Assembly: GCA_020347585.1 (NCBI GenBank)
Contig: CP070733.1
Span: 1,865,445-1,870,581 of the forward strand
Reading direction: 5' to 3'
Source: Pseudomonadota bacterium
GTDB lineage: Bacteria; Pseudomonadota; Gammaproteobacteria; CAMYNG01
DNA: 5,137 nucleotides
Shown here: positions 1 through 4,731 of the stretch, in pieces
How positions within the stretch are numbered: position 1 is the first letter of the stretch
Layout: every line of letters begins with the position of its first letter
Position numbers and translations under genes: made by a program
The notes under the pieces: model-generated
What the model saw: the letters and a program-made list of their open reading frames with translations, nothing else
What the model was told of the DNA's origin: nothing
Databases searched by the model: none

Positions 1-333
1 ACTGCACCCGCAACCGCCATGGTCGGACAAGCGTTTAGCTACATGGCCACGGCACTGAATAACGGTCCGAGCACGGCAAACGGCGTTGTACTAAGCAGTA
101 CACTGCCCGCGGGCGTAAGCTTTGTCAACGCCAGTGCCGAGCAAGGGAGCTGCACGATTGCAAGCGGTACCGTGAACTGCAACCTCGGTGACCTTGCGAA
201 CGGCGCCAGCACAACGACCACGATCACCGTGACCGCGAGCACTGCACAAGTCAGCAGCTTTTCCGCCACCATTAGTTCCGCGACACTGGACAACAATACC
301 GCCGACAACATCGCGGCCAGCGCAGTCACGATC
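1..333 (+). repeat. DUF11 repeat 1 (5' truncated)
   Basis: Protein-level repeat unit. It starts near APATAMVGQAFSY, contains NNGPSTANG and TLPAG, has Cys codons at 151-153 and 178-180 (C-x8-C) followed by NLGDL, and ends with a DNNTADN-type segment. A Pro-rich spacer (about 334-357) separates it from the next unit. Confidence 0.75.
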
Positions 334-1254
334 GGCACGCCACCACCTGCGCCAGGCGCGAATGCAGATCTAAATGTGGCGCTGTCCGCACCAGCCAGTG
401 CGGTACAAGGGGAAAGTTTCACTTATACAGTGACTTTGCTTAACAATGGACCCAGCACGGCAACAGGCACCGTGGTTTCCAGCACGCTCCCCGCCGGATT
501 AAGTTTCGGTAGCGCCGATGCGGGCTGTGCACAGGCCGCAGGAACCGTGACGTGTAACCTCGGCGATCTCGCCAGCGGCACAAGCACGACGGCGGCGATC
601 ACCGTCGGCGCAGATGTCGTGCAGACAGTTAACGTTTCCGCCGCAGCCACGTCGGGCGTCGCGGACAACAACACTACTAACAACACCGGTATGGCGTCAG
701 TCGCCGTCATTGCGGTAGCAGACCTGAGCGTCTCTCTATTTGCCCCTTCCACCGTCGAGGTAGGACAGCAGTTCGACTATATTGCAACTGTGCTGAACAA
801 TGGTCCCAGCATAGCAAGCGGGACCACGCTCACCAGCACACTTCCTTCCGAACTCGTCGTACGCAGCATGAGGGCAGGGCAAGGCACATGCACCAACGCA
901 AGCGGCACAGTAATGTGTGACTTTGGCGACCTTACGCGCGGCGCGAATACAGCGGCAACGATCACGGTCGAGGCACAAACTGTACAGACCAGCGACATCT
1001 CGGTCGCAGTAAGCACCAGTGCGACCGACAACGATGCTGCCAATGATAGCGATACGGTTTCAGTGTCCAGCAGCATCCCGGCAACCCCGCCACCACCCGG
1101 TGATGGGGGAGGCAGTGGTGGTTGCACCCTGAACAACGACGCCGAATTCGACGTGTCGCTACTCGGGTTCATAGCTCTGTCGTTGGTGCAGTTTGGTCGT
1201 CGCCGCGCCGCCCTTTCTCCCTGGCGAAAAAAGTTGGCGGCGCTTGGTATTTGA
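1..1254 (+). CDS. DUF11-repeat secreted/surface protein with C-terminal sorting-type tail (5' partial)
   Basis: The reading frame is open from the first base, and the visible part begins inside a DUF11 repeat (the expected repeat-start residues come just before it). The true start therefore lies upstream, and the internal ATG at 19 is not the start. 417 residues are visible. Three DUF11-type Ig-like repeats follow one another, each with the hallmarks NNGPS, SSTLPAG or similar, a C-x8-C pair, and N/DxGDL. A Pro/Gly-rich linker follows (about 1081-1122). The tail has Gly-Gly-Cys (Cys codon 1123-1125), an FD motif, a hydrophobic stretch and an Arg cluster. This architecture resembles the Cys-containing CTERM signals of Gram-negative bacteria (JDVT-CTERM-like), which are cleaved and possibly lipid-modified by a dedicated membrane protease. 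DUF11 repeats typically form stalks of large secreted or surface proteins; the ligand or role is unknown. About 17 residues follow the Arg cluster, which is longer than usual. The family call is firm; the exact CTERM class is less sure. Confidence 0.85.
   Translation, partial: TAPATAMVGQAFSYMATALNNGPSTANGVVLSSTLPAGVSFVNASAEQGSCTIASGTVNCNLGDLANGASTTTTITVTASTAQVSSFSATISSATLDNNTADNIAASAVTIGTPPPAPGANADLNVALSAPASAVQGESFTYTVTLLNNGPSTATGTVVSSTLPAGLSFGSADAGCAQAAGTVTCNLGDLASGTSTTAAITVGADVVQTVNVSAAATSGVADNNTTNNTGMASVAVIAVADLSVSLFAPSTVEVGQQFDYIATVLNNGPSIASGTTLTSTLPSELVVRSMRAGQGTCTNASGTVMCDFGDLTRGANTAATITVEAQTVQTSDISVAVSTSATDNDAANDSDTVSVSSSIPATPPPPGDGGGSGGCTLNNDAEFDVSLLGFIALSLVQFGRRRAALSPWRKKLAALGI
358..711 (+). 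repeat. DUF11 repeat 2
   Basis: A complete repeat unit. It begins ANADLNVALSAP, then SFTYTVTLLNNGPSTATG, TLPAG, a C-x8-C pair, NLGDL, and a closing DNNTTNN segment. It is very similar to repeat 1 at the protein level but differs at many bases, so this is an old duplication rather than a recent one. Confidence 0.75.
718..1068 (+). repeat. DUF11 repeat 3
   Basis: The third unit begins ADLSVSLFAPSTVEVGQQF, then has VLNNGPSIASG, TLPSE, C-x8-C, DFGDL, and closes with DNDAAND. It is the most diverged of the three (DFGDL for NLGDL, TLPSE for TLPAG). It leads into the Pro/Gly linker and the sorting tail. Confidence 0.75.
1099..1254 (+). other. C-terminal sorting-type tail (JDVT-CTERM-like)
   Basis: Order of elements: a Gly-rich run (GDGGGSGG), Cys, TLNNDAEFD, a hydrophobic span (about SLLGFIALSLVQF), an Arg triplet, then AALSPWRKKLAALGI. 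Gly-Gly-Cys plus an FD motif before a single membrane span and an Arg cluster matches the general form of Cys-type CTERM signals. What is unusual is the basic extension after the Arg triplet. The exact model (JDVT versus another CTERM) cannot be settled by eye. Confidence 0.55.
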
Positions 1255-1286
1255 CGTTTTGGGCCATCGAGGCGGCACCCAGGCAA

Positions 1287-1310
1287 GCGGCGCTGTATGT
1301 TCAGCGCGGC
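1287..1310. terminator. Possible hairpin between convergent genes
   Basis: GCGCTG (1290-1295) and CAGCGC (1302-1307) form a perfect 6-bp stem with a 6-nt loop. Beyond one G-G mismatch, two further pairs can form (1287-1288 with 1309-1310). It sits between the stop of the DUF11 gene and the stop of the convergent ArsR-rhodanese gene, where a two-way terminator would be expected. No T-tract follows on either strand, so intrinsic termination is doubtful. Confidence 0.25.
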
Positions 1311-1340
1311 AATGCGTTTCGCTGAGTGCGGTACGGCGCG

Positions 1341-2018
1341 CTATTGTGAAGGGTCAGTGTCCGTTTCGACTGGTAGGCCCGCTGTCCGCCACTCGGGATA
1401 GCCGTCTTCGAGCCGCCTGGCATTCAATCCCTGCGCGCGCAGCCGTGCGACTGCATCGAAAGCCAGCACGCAGTGGGGACCCCGGCAGTAGGCGACAATC
1501 TCCTGATCCGAATCGAGCTGACCCAGCTCGCGCTCCAGTTCCGCCAACGGGATGTTTAACGCCCCGGGCAGGTGACCGGCAGAGTATTCCTCTGGCGGAC
1601 GCACGTCGATCACGGTAACCAGACCCTCGCGCACCCGGGACAACAACTCCGTGCGGGGGATGGGCTCGAGGCTGTCCTTGACGGTGAGATAAGTGTTCAC
1701 CAGGCGATCAACATCGGCCAGGCGCCGCTCGGCAACGGAACGCAGGCCGTCCAGCAAACTGATCACGTCATCCCCACTCAGGCGATAGTAAACCTTGAGT
1801 CCTTCCTTGCGACTGGTGACCAGACCCGCCTGGCGCAACTGTTGGAGGTGCTGTGAGGTATTGGCGACTGTGAGACCTGACACCCTGGCGAGGTCTTCAA
1901 CGCTTCGCTCTCCTTGAGCAAGATATTCCAATAATTCCAATCGGTTACCGTTCGCCAGCGCCTTGCCCACGCGGGCGAATTGGGCGAACAGCTCATGCTT
2001 GAAGTTTCCGCTTGACAT
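1341..2018 (-). CDS. ArsR-family winged-helix regulator fused to a rhodanese domain
   Basis: A 225-residue DNA-binding repressor. Residues about 8-85 are an ArsR/SmtB winged helix: LANGNRLELLEYL, the recognition region VSGLTVANTSQHLQQLRQAGLV, and the wing SRKEGLKVYYRL. A linking helix follows (about 86-115). Residues about 120-218 are a rhodanese domain with VIDVRPPEEYSAGHLPGALNIP, the active-site loop CRGPHC (Cys178, Cys183) and a closing GYPEWRTAGLPV. The ELCxCDL metal site of arsenic/cadmium/zinc ArsR sensors is absent, and Cys178 and Cys183 are the only cysteines. This favours sensing of sulfane sulfur or redox state over metal (inference). The start chosen is the ATG at 2018-2016. The frame opens with a TTG at 2048 directly after a stop, inside the operator palindrome and without a ribosome site, so it is unlikely to be used. 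The Shine-Dalgarno before the ATG is also weak. The gene is divergent from the rightward operon and probably represses both itself and that operon. Confidence 0.9.
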   Translation of the reverse strand: MSSGNFKHELFAQFARVGKALANGNRLELLEYLAQGERSVEDLARVSGLTVANTSQHLQQLRQAGLVTSRKEGLKVYYRLSGDDVISLLDGLRSVAERRLADVDRLVNTYLTVKDSLEPIPRTELLSRVREGLVTVIDVRPPEEYSAGHLPGALNIPLAELERELGQLDSDQEIVAYCRGPHCVLAFDAVARLRAQGLNARRLEDGYPEWRTAGLPVETDTDPSQ

Positions 2019-2041
2019 CAGTTTCAGGTCGTCTATTCTCT

Positions 2042-2063
2042 TAATCAACTAATCACTTGATTA
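2042..2063. promoter_or_regulatory. Candidate ArsR-type operator (nested palindromes)
   Basis: TAATCAA (2042-2048) and TTGATTA (2057-2063) form a perfect 7-bp inverted repeat with an 8-bp spacer. Inside it, TAATCA (2050-2055) and TGATTA (2058-2063) form a second perfect palindrome with a 2-bp spacer. The half-site TAATCA thus occurs at 8-bp steps: two direct copies and one inverted copy. The element lies between the divergent regulator and its probable target operon and is AT-rich in a GC-rich region, as expected for an ArsR-family dimer site. It covers the -35 of the rightward promoter and lies just downstream of the leftward promoter. Binding itself is inferred. Confidence 0.65.
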
Positions 2064-2086
2064 CTAGATGTTCGATTGAGTATAGC
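2057..2086 (+). promoter_or_regulatory. Candidate sigma70-type promoter for the hydroxylase/VTT-rhodanese operon
   Basis: -35 TTGATT (2057-2062), 18-bp spacer, -10 TATAGC (2081-2086). Each box matches the consensus at 4 of 6 positions. The -35 lies within the right arm of the operator, so repressor binding would block RNA polymerase. The predicted start near 2093 leaves a leader of roughly 48 nt before the ATG at 2141. Confidence 0.5.
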
Positions 2087-2106
2087 ACGGCGCCGCCACG
2101 CTGCAA
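2079..2106 (-). promoter_or_regulatory. Candidate promoter for the ArsR-rhodanese gene
   Basis: Read on the minus strand: -35 TTGCAG (complement of 2101-2106), 16-bp spacer, -10 TATACT (complement of 2079-2084). The -10 matches the consensus at 5 of 6 positions and the -35 at 3 of 6. Its -10 overlaps that of the opposing promoter. The operator would fall just after its transcription start, a position suited to autorepression. Confidence 0.4.
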
Positions 2107-2140
2107 CGCGCGTGCACCGCAAGGGGGAGTTGTAGAGCGA

Positions 2141-3004
2141 ATGAGCATTTCCGAGTTTGTCATGGCCAATGAGCCTGCGATCCGCATGGGCTTTTTCCTG
2201 GGAATCCTGGGCGTGATGGCCGTGTGGGAGATTGCCACCCCGCGCCGCGCACTGACCATATCCAAGACGGTGCGCTGGGTGAACAACCTTGGCATCGTGT
2301 TTCTTAACAGCTTTTTGCTGCGGCTGATATTTCCCGCCGCAGCGGTTGGCATGGCTACGTTTGCTGCGGGGCAGGGCTGGGGAATCCTTAACTACTTCGA
2401 TGTGCCGTTCTGGCTCGCTGTGCCTGTTTCCGTTGTCGCCATGGACTTTGTTATCTATCTGCAGCACGTCATGGTGCACGCCGTGCCAGCGCTGTGGCGC
2501 TTGCATCGCATGCATCACGCCGATCTGGACTTCGATGTCACCACCGGTGCGCGTTTCCACCCCCTCGAGATCATCCTGTCCATGCTGATCAAATTCGCGA
2601 CCATCGTGGTATTGGGACCGCCGGTACTGGCGGTGGTGATCTTCGAGGTCATCCTGAATGCGACCGCCATGTTCAATCATGGCAACGTTCGTATCCCCCG
2701 AGAAATTGACCGCGTGTTGCGGCTGATTGTCGTAACCCCGGACATGCACCGTGTGCATCACTCGGTTGAGGACGACGAGGCGAACAGCAATTTCGGCTTC
2801 AGCCTACCGTGGTGGGATCGCTTGTTCGGGACCTATCGCGACCAACCGCGTGCCGGGCATGAAGCCATGAGTATCGGTATTCACAAGTTTCGCGAGCCCA
2901 GGCAGGTGGCCTGGTTGCCCGGTATGCTGGCCTTACCCTTCATCGGCAAAATCACCGGCTATGCGATAAACCGTCGCGAGTGGAGTCAGCCGAGTGAAGA
3001 ATAA
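2141..3004 (+). CDS. Fatty acid hydroxylase / sterol desaturase-family integral membrane protein
   Basis: 287 residues, normal for the family. These are non-haem di-iron membrane oxygenases that hydroxylate or desaturate lipid substrates using O2. The His clusters are all present: HVMVH (His109, His113), HRMHH (His122, His125, His126), His140 in GARFHPLE, NH at His180, and HRVHH (His203, His206, His207), followed by the family motif NFGFSLPWWDRLFGTY (residues 217-232). Hydrophobic spans precede and separate them (about 14-31, 50-72, 89-108, 145-175). The start chosen is the ATG at 2141, with GGGGGAG at 2123-2129 upstream. The frame extends back to a TTG at 2057 inside the promoter, which is rejected; an in-frame ATG at 2162 is a weaker alternative. 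The stop codon lies within the start of the next gene, so the two are translationally coupled. The substrate cannot be told from sequence; the relatives include sterol, carotenoid and alkylglycerol enzymes. Confidence 0.88.
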   Translation: MSISEFVMANEPAIRMGFFLGILGVMAVWEIATPRRALTISKTVRWVNNLGIVFLNSFLLRLIFPAAAVGMATFAAGQGWGILNYFDVPFWLAVPVSVVAMDFVIYLQHVMVHAVPALWRLHRMHHADLDFDVTTGARFHPLEIILSMLIKFATIVVLGPPVLAVVIFEVILNATAMFNHGNVRIPREIDRVLRLIVVTPDMHRVHHSVEDDEANSNFGFSLPWWDRLFGTYRDQPRAGHEAMSIGIHKFREPRQVAWLPGMLALPFIGKITGYAINRREWSQPSEE

Positions 3005-3959
3005 GTTTGCAAGGATTATCCTTTTCGCGCTGATCGCGGTCGGTATCGCGTTGGCCGTGATCTATCGCGAATGGTTCGATGCCGCAGCCCTTGAACAGTG
3101 GGTGCAGGGCGCCGGTGCGGCTGGGCCAATTGTGTTCATGGTAGTCTACGCGGTGGGTACGGTGTTCTTCCTGCCGGGCTCCGTGCTGACCCTCGCAGGT
3201 GGCGCCCTGTTCGGCCCGGTATTGGGGACCTTTCTCAACCTGACTGGTGCGACACTGGGTGCGACCCTGGCGTTTCTCGTGGCGCGTTATCTGGCCTCTC
3301 ATTGGGTCGAACAAAAAGCCGGTGGGCGCCTCAAGCAACTCAAGGAAGGCGTAGAAGGGGAGGGCTGGCGCTTTGTGGCCTTCGTGCGCCTGGTACCGCT
3401 GTTTCCCTTTAATCTGTTGAACTACGCGCTTGGGCTTACCCGCATCAAGCTGTCCCACTACATCATCGCCTCGTACATCTGTATGTTGCCGGGCGCGCTC
3501 GCATACACCTCTCTGGGATATACCGGGCGCGAGGCAGTGGCCGGCAGCGAGGGCATGATCCAGAAGGGACTGTTGGCGCTGGCACTGCTGGCGCTGGTGG
3601 CCTTCCTGCCTCGTGTGATTGGTCGACTGCGGCGCCGGCCGATGCTGAGCGTCGACGAGTTGAAGCAGCGCCTGGACGATCGGCAAGACGTGTTGGTGCT
3701 GGATGTGCGTACCGCGGCCGACTTCATCGGGGAGCAGGGCCACATCGCTCGTGCTGCCAACATCCCCGTAGAAGATCTCCCCGGGCGGCTCGAAGAGTTG
3801 TCAAACCGCATTGAACGACCCATTGCCATCGTTTGCCGCACAGACCGCCGTTCTGACAAGGCGGCAAGGATTCTGGCGAGACACGGCTACGGCGATGTGC
3901 ACGTGGTACGGGGTGGAATGACATCGTGGAACGACGCAGGCTATGCGGTAGAACGCTAA
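2994..3959 (+). CDS. VTT (TVP38/TMEM64, DedA-like) membrane protein fused to a C-terminal rhodanese domain
   Basis: 321 residues. An N-terminal membrane helix (about 5-23) is followed by a VTT domain (about 45-205). It has the re-entrant-type motif FFLPGSVLTLAGGALFG (58-74), the family signature FVRLVPLFPFNLLNYALG (130-147), and GALAYTSLGY (167-176). After an Arg-rich stop (RLRRR, 211-215) comes a rhodanese domain (about 218-320): VLVLDVRTAADF, the active loop CRTDRRS with Cys281, and GGMTSWNDAGYAV. Cys281 is the expected persulfide-forming residue. The positively charged stretch after the last helix suggests the rhodanese faces the cytoplasm. VTT proteins act in membrane lipid or ion movement; the rhodanese adds sulfur transfer or sensing (inference). 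The start is GTG at 2994, with TGGAG at 2981-2985, 8 nt upstream. It overlaps the hydroxylase gene by 11 bp, so the two form one operon. Confidence 0.88.
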   Translation: MKNKFARIILFALIAVGIALAVIYREWFDAAALEQWVQGAGAAGPIVFMVVYAVGTVFFLPGSVLTLAGGALFGPVLGTFLNLTGATLGATLAFLVARYLASHWVEQKAGGRLKQLKEGVEGEGWRFVAFVRLVPLFPFNLLNYALGLTRIKLSHYIIASYICMLPGALAYTSLGYTGREAVAGSEGMIQKGLLALALLALVAFLPRVIGRLRRRPMLSVDELKQRLDDRQDVLVLDVRTAADFIGEQGHIARAANIPVEDLPGRLEELSNRIERPIAIVCRTDRRSDKAARILARHGYGDVHVVRGGMTSWNDAGYAVER

Positions 3960-4033
3960 GTCTGATCGTGGTGCAAGAAGGCGTACTACACAAGAGACCG
4001 TATCAATTGTGCTCCTGGCTGGTATCCGACGGC

Positions 4034-4041
4034 AAAGGAGG
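4034..4041 (+). promoter_or_regulatory. Strong ribosome binding site for the HMA-like gene
   Basis: AAAGGAGG, 5 nt before the ATG at 4047, is a near-perfect Shine-Dalgarno. It fixes the start of the small gene and is the strongest such site in the window. The 87-bp gap upstream (3960-4046) shows no clear promoter or terminator, so continued transcription from the upstream genes is possible but unproven. Confidence 0.7.
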
Positions 4042-4046
4042 ATCAA

Positions 4047-4274
4047 ATGAATATCGTGGATATCCTTATCGACGTGCATCCGGAACTCCCTGCAGAACAA
4101 TGTACCCAGATGGAGCAAGAGATCAGCAAGTGCAATGGCGTGGTGTCCGTACACTTCAGTCCAGACCATTCACACGAGCTTACTGTCGCCTACGATCCCC
4201 AGACCGTTTCGTCGCAGCGCATACTTGAGATCACCAGGCAATGGGACGAGGCGGCGACCATGGCTGGTCTGTAA
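4047..4274 (+). CDS. Small HMA-like (ferredoxin-like fold) protein without the CxxC motif
   Basis: 75 residues. The pattern of strands and helices fits the beta-alpha-beta-beta-alpha order of heavy-metal-associated domains: NIVDILIDV, then PAEQCTQMEQEISKC, GVVSVHFSP, HELTVAYDP, and SSQRILEITRQW. The GVVSVHFSP and LTVAYDP segments are typical of that fold. The copper-binding MxCxxC is missing: Cys19 and Cys29 are the only cysteines, and the first loop reads HPELPAEQC. It is therefore unlikely to be an ordinary copper chaperone. His11, His36, His41 and His43 are also present and could bind metal. It lies upstream of the DsrE and SQR-like genes and may serve as a small partner or carrier for them (inference). 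The start is set by the strong ribosome site 5 nt upstream. The function is unknown. Confidence 0.8.
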   Translation: MNIVDILIDVHPELPAEQCTQMEQEISKCNGVVSVHFSPDHSHELTVAYDPQTVSSQRILEITRQWDEAATMAGL

Positions 4275-4360
4275 CGGGATTCTCACAACCTGCATGGTGC
4301 GTCTTTCTACGCCAAGATGATACGAGCATCAACCCCAATCGAATGGACGAGGAGCCTGCG

Positions 4361-4717
4361 ATGAAATATCTCTTCCTGCTCAATGATCCGCCTTACGGCA
4401 CGGAGCGCTCGTACAATGGCTTGCGGCTCGCGCGCGAGATGATCAAGGAAAAGGACAGTGGCAATCAGGTTCACGTGTTCCTAATGGGCGATGCCGCCGC
4501 GTGCGCCAAGGGAGGTCAAAAGGTTGCGCAGGGCTACTACCATATCGAGTCATTCCTGAAAATGCTCGTTACGCGCGATGCCAAGGTGGGCGTATGCGGC
4601 ACATGTATGGATGCACGCGGACTTGCGGATTCGGAGCTGGTCACGGGAGCCCACCGCAGCAACATGATTGAACTTGCGGAGTGGACCAAATGGGCTGATA
4701 AGGTAATGATCTTCTAG
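4361..4717 (+). CDS. DsrE-family sulfur-carrier-like protein
   Basis: 118 residues, the usual length for single-domain DsrE-type proteins. It opens with MKYLFLLNDPPYGTERSYNG, followed by the strand VHVFLMGDAAACAKGGQKV (Cys48) and VGVCGTCMDARGL (Cys79, Cys82). It ends with an ELAEWTKWADKVMIF segment. DsrE-like proteins form oligomers and relay sulfur as a cysteine persulfide; the cysteine in the VGVC position corresponds to the family's active cysteine. The adjacent CxxC (CGTC) could also form a disulfide or bind a metal. The start is the ATG at 4361, with GAGGAG (4349-4354) 6 nt upstream. An ATG at 4343 in the same frame is a weaker alternative, and the frame's extension back to 4241 is not coding. 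It ends 14 nt before the SQR-like gene, which makes co-transcription very likely. It is not named dsrE because the dsrEFH context is absent. Confidence 0.88.
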   Translation: MKYLFLLNDPPYGTERSYNGLRLAREMIKEKDSGNQVHVFLMGDAAACAKGGQKVAQGYYHIESFLKMLVTRDAKVGVCGTCMDARGLADSELVTGAHRSNMIELAEWTKWADKVMIF

Positions 4718-4731
4718 ACACGGAGGGTGCC

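Noticed and set aside
39..1286. Long minus-strand open frames opposite the DUF11 gene (39-422, 423-752, 777-1286)
   Set aside because: They are antisense shadows of a repetitive, Ala/Thr/Ser-rich GC-rich gene. They have no family motifs, and their boundaries follow the repeat period.
1122..1618. Plus-strand frames at 1122-1325 and 1193-1618
   Set aside because: They run across the end of the DUF11 gene and antisense to the rhodanese domain. The products are Arg/Ala/Pro-rich without recognisable features, and no good ribosome site is seen.
1341..2018. Metal (As/Cd/Zn) sensing by the ArsR-type regulator
   Set aside because: The alpha-3 ELCxCDL metal motif is absent and the only cysteines are in the rhodanese loop. 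A metal role cannot be fully excluded but has no support in the sequence.
2016..2048. TTG start at 2048 for the ArsR-rhodanese gene
   Set aside because: It immediately follows a stop codon, lies inside the operator and has no ribosome site. The ATG at 2018 gives a normal ArsR N-terminus.
2057..2140. TTG start at 2057 for the hydroxylase gene
   Set aside because: This TTG is the candidate -35 element and operator arm. The added 28 residues have no membrane or family character, and the ATG at 2141 has a purine-rich site upstream.
3960..4046. A separate promoter or terminator in the gap after the VTT-rhodanese gene
   Set aside because: TTGTGC and TATCCG are present but only about 11 bp apart, and no stable hairpin with a T-run is visible.
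2045..4169. Minus-strand frames at 2045-2761, 2952-3743, 3458-3859, 3724-3993 and 3801-4169
   Set aside because: They are antisense to well-identified genes. Compositions rich in His/Gln/Arg or Ser are typical of shadow frames, and no domains are seen.
4241..4360. Upstream extension of the DsrE frame to 4241
   Set aside because: It overlaps the end of the HMA-like gene, and the added residues do not fit the DsrE fold, which begins at MKYLFLLND with its own GAGGAG site.
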